Source: Acidisphaera sp035272265 | GTDB lineage: Bacteria > Pseudomonadota > Alphaproteobacteria > Acetobacterales > Acetobacteraceae | Assembly: GCA_035272265.1 (NCBI GenBank) | Contig: DATEQV010000353.1 | Span: 1 to 15,678 of the forward strand | Direction: 5' to 3' | Length of the DNA stretch: 15,678 nt | Part shown: positions 1-6,993 of the stretch, piece by piece | Position numbering within the stretch: position 1 is the stretch's first letter | Layout: the number at the start of each line of letters is the position of its first letter | Translations under genes and position numbers: made by a program | The notes under the pieces: model-generated | Told to the model about the DNA's origin: nothing | Database searches by the model: none | Seen by the model: the letters and a program-made list of their open reading frames with translations, nothing else

Positions 1-730
1 CGATGGCCGCATCCTCGGCGGCCGCAGCATCGCGTCCCGCCAGCGCAGCCGCCGCTCGGGCAGCTCGCACCGCTGCGACCGGCGGGCGCAACGACGCGAT
101 GCCGAGTGCCGCCGCCGCCTCCGCCAGCGCTGACAAGATCGGCTCCGGCACGCGCACCTCCGCAACGCGTGTGCGCGCCGCCTCCACTGCAGCCGCGTCG
201 AGCGTCAGCCGCTCCGCCTCGCGCAGCGGCATCCCGGCGATCCACACGCGCAGCGCCAGCCGTTCTGCGAGCGGCGCGGGCATCGCCTCGTCGCCCTCGC
301 TCTCGTCCAGCGCGACCACGCCGATCCGTGCCGGCGCGACGTCGGCGAACCCGTCGCGTTCCAGCACCCGCACGCCGGTATCCAGCACCGTCGACAGCTG
401 TGCGGCGATAGTCGGCGGCATGCGTTCCGCCGAAGCGATCACCAGCACGCCGCCATCGGCCTCCGCCAGCAAGCCCCGCTCCGCCACCGGCCGCCCCGCC
501 TTCAGCGTCGCCGCCAGATCGAGCCCGCCCAGCAGCCGCGACTCGCCCACCGTCGCCGGCACGCGCCGCACCGCGCCGGGCGGAAACGCCGACGCCAGCA
601 ACCCGAGCCACCGGTCGCGAAACGGCCCCGGCCATGCGCGCAGCACGCATCCCAGCGACGGATCGACGGCCAGGATCGCCAGCGCCGCATTCGCGTCCGA
701 GATCGGATCGCCCGACGCCGTATCGCTCAC
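1..730 (-). CDS. bchD: Magnesium chelatase subunit D, N-terminal part (runs off the left edge)
   Basis: BchD is the inactive-ATPase AAA+ partner of BchI in the chelatase that inserts Mg2+ into protoporphyrin IX, the first committed step of bacteriochlorophyll synthesis. The start is a GTG at 728-730, overlapping the bchI stop as GTGA, so translation is probably coupled. About 243 codons are visible. The translation carries family-like stretches such as RLLGGLDLAATLKAGRPVAE, then GLLAEADGGVLVIASAERMP. No intact Walker A is seen, as expected for BchD, whose AAA+ domain is degenerate. The visible part is the AAA+ module; the acidic/proline linker and the C-terminal integrin-I (MIDAS) domain would lie off the window. 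Identity rests on these motifs and on the position directly after bchI. Confidence 0.88.
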   Translation of the reverse strand, partial: MSDTASGDPISDANAALAILAVDPSLGCVLRAWPGPFRDRWLGLLASAFPPGAVRRVPATVGESRLLGGLDLAATLKAGRPVAERGLLAEADGGVLVIASAERMPPTIAAQLSTVLDTGVRVLERDGFADVAPARIGVVALDESEGDEAMPAPLAERLALRVWIAGMPLREAERLTLDAAAVEAARTRVAEVRVPEPILSALAEAAAALGIASLRPPVAAVRAARAAAALAGRDAAAAEDAAI

Positions 731-1752
731 CCGCCCAACACCTCCGCCACCGCCCGCTCGACCCGCGCTGTCGAGCCCGTCTCATCCAGCGGATTGCGCC
801 GCAGGCGATGGCGCAGCGATGGCGCCGCCAGTGCGCGCATCTGCGCATCGCCGACCGTATCCTCGCCCTCCAGCGCCGCCAGCGCGCGCGACGCCCGCAC
901 CAGCGTCAGTTCGCCGCGCAACCCGTCGGTGCCGAGCGCGATGCACAGCCGCGCCGCCCGCTCCAGCACCGAGTCGGCCACCGCGACCGATGCCAGCCGC
1001 GTGCGCGCCGTCGCGATCCGCCTTCGCAGCTTGTCGTCCTCGCGCCGCCACGCCTCGCAGAACCCCGCCGGATCGCGGTCGTAGGCATCCCGCCGCCGCA
1101 CCACCTCGATGCGCACCGCCAGCTCGGTCGGCGTGCGCACCTCGACCGACAGCCCGAAACGATCGAGCAGCTGCGGGCGCAGCTCGCCCTCCTCCGGGTT
1201 GCCGCTGCCCACCAGCACGAAGCGCGCCGGATGGCGCACGCTCAGCCCCTCGCGCTCGACGACGTTCTCGCCCGACGCCGCGACATCGAGCAGGAGGTCC
1301 ACCAGGTGGTCCTCCAGCAAATTCACCTCGTCGATATACAGAAACCCGCGATTGGCGCGCGCGAGCAGCCCGGGCTCGTAGGCGCGTTCGCCATGCGCCA
1401 GCGCCCGCTCCAGATCCAGCGCGCCGACCACGCGGTCCTCGGTCGCCCCCAGCGGCAGGTCGATCACGGGAACCGTCGTCTGCTGCGCCTTCAGCGCCCC
1501 GCCGCCGGCGATCCGCGCCGCGCACTCCCAGCACAGCGCGCGCGGGTCGGCCGGATCGCAGCCGAAACGGCATCCGACGACGACGCGCATCTTCGGCAGC
1601 AGCGCGGCAAGCGCACGCACGGCGGTTGATTTGCCGGTGCCGCGATCGCCGAGGGCGAGAACCCCGCCGACACCCTGATCGACGGCTGCGATCTGCAGGG
1701 CCAGCCGCAATTCGTCCTGGCCGACGATCGCTGAGAAAGGAAACGTGGGCAT
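727..1752 (-). CDS. bchI: Magnesium chelatase ATPase subunit I
   Basis: BchI is the active AAA+ ATPase of Mg-chelatase; it forms a hexameric ring with BchD that drives Mg2+ insertion by BchH. The protein of 341 aa starts with the family-typical FPFSAIVGQDELRLAL. It has Walker A GDRGTGKST (residues 35-43), Walker B FLYIDE (137-142), the VLVGSGNPEEGELRPQLLDR sensor-1/arginine-finger region, and the C-terminal HRLRRNPLDE motif. I chose the ATG at 1750-1752 because AAGGA lies 6 nt upstream; a TTG two codons earlier is less likely. Four cysteines (C61, C65, C74, C77) sit in the insertion after the first AAA+ strand, a feature of some but not all BchI. bchD follows with a 4-bp overlap. Confidence 0.96.
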   Translation of the reverse strand: MPTFPFSAIVGQDELRLALQIAAVDQGVGGVLALGDRGTGKSTAVRALAALLPKMRVVVGCRFGCDPADPRALCWECAARIAGGGALKAQQTTVPVIDLPLGATEDRVVGALDLERALAHGERAYEPGLLARANRGFLYIDEVNLLEDHLVDLLLDVAASGENVVEREGLSVRHPARFVLVGSGNPEEGELRPQLLDRFGLSVEVRTPTELAVRIEVVRRRDAYDRDPAGFCEAWRREDDKLRRRIATARTRLASVAVADSVLERAARLCIALGTDGLRGELTLVRASRALAALEGEDTVGDAQMRALAAPSLRHRLRRNPLDETGSTARVERAVAEVLGG

Positions 1753-1775
1753 CGGCAATCCTTGCGGGCGCCCGC

Positions 1776-1805
1776 TTTATGGCGTGCGCACCGCAGGTTT
1801 GCCAA
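1776..1805 (-). promoter_or_regulatory. Candidate promoter of bchID
   Basis: On the minus strand there is TTGGCA (1800-1805), 18 bp, then CATAAA (1776-1781), giving a short leader before the bchI ATG. The spacer holds a perfect 8-bp palindrome GTGCGCAC (1784-1791) that could be an operator. It would let bchID be transcribed independently of the cbb-HiPIP transcript upstream. This is a visual match only, and alphaproteobacterial promoters are often loose. I found no convincing PpsR site (TGT-N12-ACA) here. Confidence 0.35.
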
Positions 1806-1855
1806 TCAGCCGGATAGAGCGGTTCCTTGTGGGGTGTACTCATCTCGAGTTCACC

Positions 1856-1948
1856 CGTCATGACCGGCCTTGTGCCGGTCACCCACGACTTTCTTGCTTT
1901 CCAGCACCGGCGAAGTCGTGGATGGCCGGGCCAAGCCCGGCCATGACG
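1856..1948. repeat. Long imperfect inverted repeat between the HiPIP gene and bchI
   Basis: Two 34-bp arms (1856-1889 and 1915-1948) are near-complementary and flank a 25-bp loop. Each arm contains its own smaller dyad: TGACCGGC/GCCGGTCA in the left arm and TGGCCGGGC/GCCCGGCCA in the right. The element ends in CGTCATG/CATGACG. It resembles the dispersed intergenic palindromes (REP/BIME-like) common in high-GC alphaproteobacteria. In the RNA it would form a strong cruciform-type hairpin that could stabilise or terminate the HiPIP-end transcript. It has no poly-T tail, so it is not a classical intrinsic terminator. The rest of the gap (1753-1996) holds only the candidate bchI promoter. Confidence 0.8.
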
Positions 1949-1996
1949 ATGGATGCACGGGTGCGCGATTCCAGTCAGGCTGGAACCGCTCGGGCG

Positions 1997-2260
1997 TCAG
2001 CTCTTCGGCGCGAACGCGCCGCACCAGCCCTTCGGGCTGATCGTGCCCTCGACGATCGAGCAGGCATTCGGTGGCTGCCAGTTGGTGCACGCGTCGCACT
2101 GATGCCCGTCCTTCGGGGTGTCCTGGTACATCACCGCCGACTTGGCGATCTTCTGCGCGCGCGCCGGGCGCGTCGTCGCCAACCCGGCCGCACCCGCGGC
2201 GGCCATGCCCAGCCCCGCGCGCAACACGATGCGGCGGGTCTTGCCGTTCTGTTCCGTCAT
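1997..2260 (-). CDS. High-potential iron-sulfur protein (HiPIP), Tat-exported
   Basis: HiPIPs are small periplasmic [4Fe-4S] electron carriers that donate electrons to photosynthetic reaction centres or terminal oxidases. The 87-aa precursor has a twin-arginine signal (RRIVLR, residues 9-14), a hydrophobic Ala/Gly stretch (15-29) and a likely cleavage site after ARA (33-35). The mature part is about 52 aa, at the small end of the family. The four cluster cysteines C55, C58, C67 and C80 are present; the segment from C67 to F83 fits the HiPIP signature C-x6-[LIVM]-x3-G-[YW]-C-x2-F. A strong Shine-Dalgarno (AGGAAGGGGA) precedes the ATG. It lies 66 bp after cbbE in the same direction, so it is probably read through from the Calvin-cycle operon. 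A weak ACGCC/GGCGT inverted repeat (2286-2305) is in that gap. Confidence 0.93.
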   Translation of the reverse strand: MTEQNGKTRRIVLRAGLGMAAAGAAGLATTRPARAQKIAKSAVMYQDTPKDGHQCDACTNWQPPNACSIVEGTISPKGWCGAFAPKS

Positions 2261-2326
2261 CTGGTCATCCCCTTCCTTGCTTTGAACGCCAAACGCTTGA
2301 GGCGTCGATTCCCCACGACGGGCCGG

Positions 2327-3049
2327 TCAGCCGCCGACCTCACCGGCAGCTATGGCGTCGGCCCGCTTCCGCAAGTCCGACTGCCGGCCTCTCTCCGCGC
2401 CGGCGCGGATGGCGGCGATGGCCGCCGCGATGTCGGGCTTGCCGTACACCGCCGACCCGGCGACGAACGCAGTGGCCCCCGCCGCCGACATCAGCGGTGC
2501 CGTTTCCGGCGTGATCCCGCCGTCCACCTCGATGCGAATCGGCCGGTCGCCGATCATCGCGCGGACCCGGCGCACCTTCTCGACCGTCGCGGGCAGGAAG
2601 CTCTGCCCGCCAAACCCCGGATTGACCGACATCACCAGGATCAGGTCGATGCGGTCGAGCACATAGGCCACCGCGTCCTCGGGCGTCGCCGGATTGAGCG
2701 CCACGCCGGCGCTCTTGCCGGTCGCCTGCACCGCCTGCAGCGAGCGGTCCAGATGCAGCGTCGCCTCGGCATGCACGATGATCCGGTCCGCGCCCGCCTT
2801 GGCGAACGCCTCGATATACGGATCGACCGGCGCGATCATCAGGTGGCAGTCGAACGGCTTGTTGCTCGACGGCCGGATCGCATGGATGACTTGCGGACCG
2901 AAGGTGATGTTCGGCACGAAATGCCCGTCCATCACGTCCAGGTGGATCCAGTCCGCCCCCGCGCGGTCGGCCTCGCGCACCTGCTCGCCGAGCCGCGAAA
3001 AATCCGACGACAGGATCGACGGCGCGATGACGATGTCGTGGTCGATCAT
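2327..3049 (-). CDS. cbbE: Ribulose-phosphate 3-epimerase
   Basis: The enzyme interconverts xylulose 5-phosphate and ribulose 5-phosphate, feeding phosphoribulokinase in the Calvin cycle (the same enzyme as Rpe of the pentose phosphate pathway). The 240-aa protein is a TIM barrel with all family motifs: APSILSSDF at the N-terminus, HLDVMDGHFVPN (36-47), CHLMI (68-72), VNPGFGGQ (142-149) and VDGGI. The metal and catalytic residues H36, D38, H69 and D176 are all present. The ATG overlaps the cbbX stop (ATGA, 3046-3049), so it is translationally coupled to cbbX. The C-terminal ~20 residues after the phosphate-binding GSAVYG region are longer and charged. It is named cbbE for its operon position; rpe is an equivalent name. 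Confidence 0.96.
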   Translation of the reverse strand: MIDHDIVIAPSILSSDFSRLGEQVREADRAGADWIHLDVMDGHFVPNITFGPQVIHAIRPSSNKPFDCHLMIAPVDPYIEAFAKAGADRIIVHAEATLHLDRSLQAVQATGKSAGVALNPATPEDAVAYVLDRIDLILVMSVNPGFGGQSFLPATVEKVRRVRAMIGDRPIRIEVDGGITPETAPLMSAAGATAFVAGSAVYGKPDIAAAIAAIRAGAERGRQSDLRKRADAIAAGEVGG

Positions 3050-3987
3050 GCGGCTTCCGCCTGCTCCAGCTCGCTGCCGAAATTGCCCGGCCCCACGCCG
3101 CCGCCTTTGAAGACGCGGCTGGACAGGATCTCGGCCGGCTCGATCGTCATGAGGTCAGCCGAGGTCATCGGCCGCGCGCGCTCGCCGAACAGCCGCACCG
3201 CGTGGCGCAGCCGGGCGCGGTCGAGCGCGTTGCGGATCGATCGAGCGTTGGCGAAATGCGGCTGCTGCATGCGCACCGTGATGTAGCTGCGGAACGCCTC
3301 GGTCGCGGCCGGGCTGAAGCGGTAGTTCTGCTCCTCCAGCATCTTGTTGGCAATCTGCAGCAGCTCGTCGATCGAGTAGTCCGGGAAGTGGATGTGGTGG
3401 GCGATGCGGCTGCGGAAGCCGGGGTTGGCGGTGAAGAACTTCTCCATCCGGTCGGCGTAGCCCGCCAGCACGACCACCAGGTCGTCGCGCTTGTTCTCCA
3501 TGATCTGCAGCAGGATCTCGATCGACTCCTGCCCGTAGTCGCGCTCGTTCTCCGGCCGATACAGGTAGTACGCCTCGTCGATGAACAGCACGCCGCCCAT
3601 CGCCTTCTTCAGCACTTCCTTGGTCTTCGGCGCGGTGTGGCCGATATACTGGCCCACCAAGTCGTCGCGCGTGACCGACACGACATGGTTCGACCGGATA
3701 TAGCCGAGCCGGTGCAGCACGTCGGCCATCCGCATGGCGACGGTGGTCTTGCCGGTGCCGGGATTGCCGGTGAACACCATGTGCAAGGTCGGCGGCCGGC
3801 CCTCCAGCCCCAGGTCGCGCCGCGCGCGGTCGACCAGCAGCAGCGCCGCCAGCTCGCGGATGCGGCCCTTCACCGGGCCGAGGCCGATCAGCTCGGCATC
3901 GAGCTGATCGAGCACCTCGGCCACGCCGGACGCATCAAAGACGCCCTGCAGATCGACGGCGCGCTGGACTTCGGGCGTCGCGTCCAT
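3046..3987 (-). CDS. cbbX: RuBisCO activase CbbX (AAA+ motor of red-type RuBisCO)
   Basis: CbbX is a hexameric AAA+ ATPase that pulls on the C-terminal tail of the RuBisCO large subunit to release inhibitory sugar phosphates. It occurs with red-type (IC/ID) RuBisCO. The 313-aa sequence has Walker A GNPGTGKTT (74-82), a YIG pore loop with Y114, Walker B VLFIDE (133-138), and an arginine-rich sensor region (FRSRIAHH). The ATG lies 2 bp after the cbbS stop without a strong Shine-Dalgarno, so translation is probably coupled to cbbS; the stop overlaps cbbE. In some relatives the protein is allosterically activated by ribulose 1,5-bisphosphate; I infer the same here from the family. Confidence 0.97.
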   Translation of the reverse strand: MDATPEVQRAVDLQGVFDASGVAEVLDQLDAELIGLGPVKGRIRELAALLLVDRARRDLGLEGRPPTLHMVFTGNPGTGKTTVAMRMADVLHRLGYIRSNHVVSVTRDDLVGQYIGHTAPKTKEVLKKAMGGVLFIDEAYYLYRPENERDYGQESIEILLQIMENKRDDLVVVLAGYADRMEKFFTANPGFRSRIAHHIHFPDYSIDELLQIANKMLEEQNYRFSPAATEAFRSYITVRMQQPHFANARSIRNALDRARLRHAVRLFGERARPMTSADLMTIEPAEILSSRVFKGGGVGPGNFGSELEQAEAA

Positions 3988-3989
3988 CG

Positions 3990-4409
3990 TCAGTACCGCT
4001 CACCCGTCGGCTTCTCGGTCGCATACGAACGCAGCGTGTAGTCGATCGAGCGCCCGTTCACCTCGTTGCGGATCAGCTCGAAGCCCGGCTCGTTCTCCGG
4101 CCGGCTGACGATGAACGACAGCCGCAGCGACTCCCAGGTGTGCGTCGAGTCGACCGCGACGACGCGGATGTAGTTCTTGCCGCCGTGGATCTTGCGGCAC
4201 TCGTTGATCTCCATCATCACGCCGGCCGGGTCGCGCAGGTCGAACATCGGCAGGCCCCACATCTCCCAGTAGGTGTTCCGGGGATGCGGATCGTCGGTGT
4301 ACTCCACGCCGATCGACCAGCCTTGGTCGAGGCAGTACTTCACCTGCGCGGCGATCTGCGTGTCGGTCAGGTCCGGCAGGAACGAGAACGTCCCCTGTGT
4401 CAGTCGCAT
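3990..4409 (-). CDS. cbbS: RuBisCO small subunit, form IC
   Basis: The small subunit caps the L8S8 holoenzyme. The 139-aa protein begins MRLTQGTFSFLPDLTD and contains YCLDQGWSIGVEYTDDPHPR and YWEMWGLPMFDL, all typical of red-type small subunits. Red-type subunits lack the long A-B loop of green plants but carry a C-terminal extension that lines the central pore; that extension is present here (roughly residue 110 to the end, FELIRNEVNGRSIDYTLRSY). The Shine-Dalgarno AAGGAGAG sits just before the ATG. It is 15 bp from cbbL and 2 bp from cbbX. Confidence 0.98.
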   Translation of the reverse strand: MRLTQGTFSFLPDLTDTQIAAQVKYCLDQGWSIGVEYTDDPHPRNTYWEMWGLPMFDLRDPAGVMMEINECRKIHGGKNYIRVVAVDSTHTWESLRLSFIVSRPENEPGFELIRNEVNGRSIDYTLRSYATEKPTGERY

Positions 4410-4424
4410 CGTTCTCTCCTTGCT

Positions 4425-5885
4425 CTAGGCAACCGACACGGTCGGCACGAAGTCGGGCGCGTCGGTGGACGTGTAGTCGAAGGTGATGTCCTTCCACAGG
4501 TGCAACGCCTGCGCGAGCGGCGTGCAGCTCTTGCCGGCTCGATCCAGGATCTCCATCCCCTCGGCCATGATGTCGCGGCCCTCGTTGCGCGCGAGGATCA
4601 TCGCCTCCAGCGCCACGCGGTTCGCCGTCGCACCCGCGGCGATGCCGGCCGGGTGGCCGATCGTGCCGCCGCCGAACTGCAGCACGCAGTCCTCGCCGAG
4701 CAACGTCAGCAGCTGGTGCATCTGCCCGGCATGGATGCCGCCCGAGGCGACCGGCATCGTCTTGCGCAGGCTCGCCCAGGGCTGGTCGAAGAACAGCCCG
4801 TGCTCCAGGCACATCGGGTTATAGTCCTCGCGCAGGATGTCGTAGAACCCCTTGGTGGTGTTCGGATCGCCCTCCAGCTTGCCGACCACTGTGCCCGCGT
4901 GGATATGATCCACGCCCGCCAGACGCATCCACTTGGCGATCACGCGGAAGCTCACGCCGTGCGTCTTCTGCCGCGTGTAGGTGCCGTGCCCCGCGCGGTG
5001 CAGGTGCAGGATCATGTCGTTCCTGCGGCACCACTTCGACATCGACTGGATCGCCGTGTAGCCGATCACCAGGTCGATCATCACGATCACCGAGCCGAGC
5101 GACTTGGCGAACTCCGCGCGCTCGTACATCTGCTCCATGTCGCCGGCGGAGACGTTCAGGTACGTGCCCTTCACCTCGCCGCTCATCGCCTCGGCGCGCT
5201 TGACCGCTTCCATGCTGTACAGGAACCGGTCGCGCCAGTGCATGAACGGCTGGCTGTTGATGTTCTCGTCGTCCTTGGTGAAATCCAGCCCGCCCTTCAG
5301 CGCCTCGTACACGACCCGGCCGTAGTTGCGGCCCGACAGGCCGAGCTTCGGCTTCACCGTCGCCCCCAGCAGCGGCCGGCCGAACTTGTCCAGCCGCTCG
5401 CGCTCGACCACGATCCCCGTCGACGGCCCGTCGAACGTCTTCACGTAGGCGACCGGCAGCCGCATGTCCTCGAGCCGCAGCGCCTTGAGCGGCTTGAAGC
5501 CGAACACGTTGCCGATGATCGAGGCCGACAGGTTGACGATCGAGCCCGGCTCGAACAGGTCCAGGTCGTACGCGATATAGGCGAAGACCTGGTTCTCGCT
5601 CCCGGGGACGGGCTCGATGCGGTAGCACTTCGCGCGATACTTCTCGCAGGCGGTCAGCCGGTCGGTCCACACCACCGTCCAGGTCGCGGTGCTGCTTTCA
5701 CCCGCAACCGCCGCGGCCGCTTCGCCCGGATCGACGCCGTCCTGCGGGGTGATGCGGAACACCGCCAGGATGTCGGTGTCCTTCGGCACGTAATCCAGGT
5801 CGAAGTAGCCCATCTCCTTGTATTTCATCACGCCGGCCTTGTAGCGGTCGGCGGAACTCTTGGGCTTGGGCGAAACGACGTTCAT
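4425..5885 (-). CDS. cbbL: Ribulose-1,5-bisphosphate carboxylase/oxygenase large subunit, form IC
   Basis: This is the CO2-fixing subunit of RuBisCO. At 486 aa it has the usual length for proteobacterial form IC. Active-site elements are all visible: KPKLGLSGRNYGR with K178 and K180; the carbamylation and Mg2+ site GLDFTKDDEN with K204, D206 and E207; HLHRAGH with the catalytic H296; loop 6 GTVVGKLEGD with K336; and the phosphate-binding GGGTIGHPAGIAAG stretch. The N-terminus (DRYKAGVMKYKEMGYFDLDY) and the large/small/activase order mark it as red-type, not green-type IA. A GGGAGA Shine-Dalgarno precedes the ATG. No active-site residue looks altered, so it should be functional. Confidence 0.99.
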   Translation of the reverse strand: MNVVSPKPKSSADRYKAGVMKYKEMGYFDLDYVPKDTDILAVFRITPQDGVDPGEAAAAVAGESSTATWTVVWTDRLTACEKYRAKCYRIEPVPGSENQVFAYIAYDLDLFEPGSIVNLSASIIGNVFGFKPLKALRLEDMRLPVAYVKTFDGPSTGIVVERERLDKFGRPLLGATVKPKLGLSGRNYGRVVYEALKGGLDFTKDDENINSQPFMHWRDRFLYSMEAVKRAEAMSGEVKGTYLNVSAGDMEQMYERAEFAKSLGSVIVMIDLVIGYTAIQSMSKWCRRNDMILHLHRAGHGTYTRQKTHGVSFRVIAKWMRLAGVDHIHAGTVVGKLEGDPNTTKGFYDILREDYNPMCLEHGLFFDQPWASLRKTMPVASGGIHAGQMHQLLTLLGEDCVLQFGGGTIGHPAGIAAGATANRVALEAMILARNEGRDIMAEGMEILDRAGKSCTPLAQALHLWKDITFDYTSTDAPDFVPTVSVA

Positions 5886-5900
5886 GATGGGCGATCTCCC

Positions 5901-6983
5901 TCAGGCGGCTTTGGCGTGCGTTGCGGTGACGGCGGGATCCAGGCTGCCGGCGCGATAGGCCCGGGCCATGTCCGCCAGCGGCGTCGGCTTGATCTTCGCG
6001 GCTTGTCCGGCGGTGCCGAACTCGATGAAGCGCTGCTCGCACAGCGACTGCAGCGCGGCCATCGCGGGCTTGAGGAACGCGCGCGGATCGAACTCGGCGC
6101 GCTTTTCGGTCGCCACGCGCCGCATCTGCGCCGTCATCGCCAGCCGGCAGTCGGTGTCGATGTTGATCTTGCGCACGCCGTGCCGGATGCCCTCCTGGAT
6201 CTCGGCGATCGGCACGCCCCAGGTCTGCGGCATCTCGCCGCCGGCCGCGTTGAACTGCTCCTGCAGGTCCTGCGGCACCGACGACGAGCCGTGCATCACC
6301 AGATGCGTGTTCGGCAGAAGCGCATGGATCGCGCGCACCACGCCCATCGCCAGGATGTCGCCGGTCGGCTGGCGCTTGAACTTGTAGGCGCCGTGCGACG
6401 TGCCGATCGCCACCGCCAGCGCGTCCACCTTGGTCGCCGAAACGAAATCCGCCGCCTGATCCGGATCGGTCAGCAGCTGCTCGCGCGAAAGCGTGCCCTC
6501 GAACCCGTGCCCGTCCTCGGCCTCGCCATGCCCGCTCTCCAGCGACCCGAGGCAGCCCAGCTCGCCCTCGACCGACACGCCGACCGAATGCGCCATCTCG
6601 GCGACCTTGCGCGTCACCTCGACGTTGTACTCGTAGCTGGCGACGGTCTTGCCGTCTTCCTGCAGCGACCCGTCCATCATCACGCTGGTGAAGCCGGTCT
6701 GGATCGCCGACAGGCAGGTGGCGGGCGTGTCGCCGTGATCCTGATGCAGGCAGACGGGGATCCCCGGGTTGGTCTCCACCGCCGCCTCGACCATCCGGCG
6801 CAGCATCAGGTCGCCCGCATAGCTGCGCGCGCCGCGGCTGGCCTGCAGGATCACTGGCGAGTCGGTCTTGCGCGCCGCCGCCATGATGCCGAGCAGCTGT
6901 TCCATGTTGTTGATGTTGAACGCCGGCACGCCGTAGCCGTGTTCGGCGGCATGATCCAGCAGTTGCCGGAGCGTGATGAACAT
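5901..6983 (-). CDS. cbbA: Class II fructose-1,6-bisphosphate aldolase, Calvin-cycle type
   Basis: The zinc-dependent aldolase condenses dihydroxyacetone phosphate with glyceraldehyde 3-phosphate; Calvin-cycle forms also make sedoheptulose 1,7-bisphosphate from erythrose 4-phosphate. The 360-aa TIM barrel shows the class II motifs LHQDHGD (79-85, catalytic D82 and zinc ligand H83), VEGELGCLG (138-146), GTSHGAYKF with H197, and MHGSSS with H231. The RuBisCO operon neighbours and the LESGHGEAEDGHGFEG insertion fit the CbbA subtype. The Shine-Dalgarno GAGGA overlaps the cbbT stop (TGAGGA), linking the two genes with a 10-bp gap. Confidence 0.97.
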   Translation of the reverse strand: MFITLRQLLDHAAEHGYGVPAFNINNMEQLLGIMAAARKTDSPVILQASRGARSYAGDLMLRRMVEAAVETNPGIPVCLHQDHGDTPATCLSAIQTGFTSVMMDGSLQEDGKTVASYEYNVEVTRKVAEMAHSVGVSVEGELGCLGSLESGHGEAEDGHGFEGTLSREQLLTDPDQAADFVSATKVDALAVAIGTSHGAYKFKRQPTGDILAMGVVRAIHALLPNTHLVMHGSSSVPQDLQEQFNAAGGEMPQTWGVPIAEIQEGIRHGVRKINIDTDCRLAMTAQMRRVATEKRAEFDPRAFLKPAMAALQSLCEQRFIEFGTAGQAAKIKPTPLADMARAYRAGSLDPAVTATHAKAA

Positions 6984-6993
6984 GCGGGGTTCC

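Noticed and set aside
3..1817. Long plus-strand open frame opposite bchD and bchI
   Set aside because: The translation is a low-complexity Ala/Arg/Pro/Ser string, as expected antisense to high-GC coding; bchI and bchD motifs are on the other strand.
782..1843. Possible small gene starting at the ATG 1841-1843 (MSTPHKEPLYPADWQ...) ahead of bchI
   Set aside because: It has no good Shine-Dalgarno, runs out of frame through most of bchI, and its continuation is low-complexity. A short leader peptide cannot be fully excluded.
1997..2260. Ferredoxin as an alternative to HiPIP
   Set aside because: The four-Cys spacing and the G-W-C-x2-F ending fit HiPIP, and the Tat signal is typical of HiPIP, not of cytoplasmic ferredoxins.
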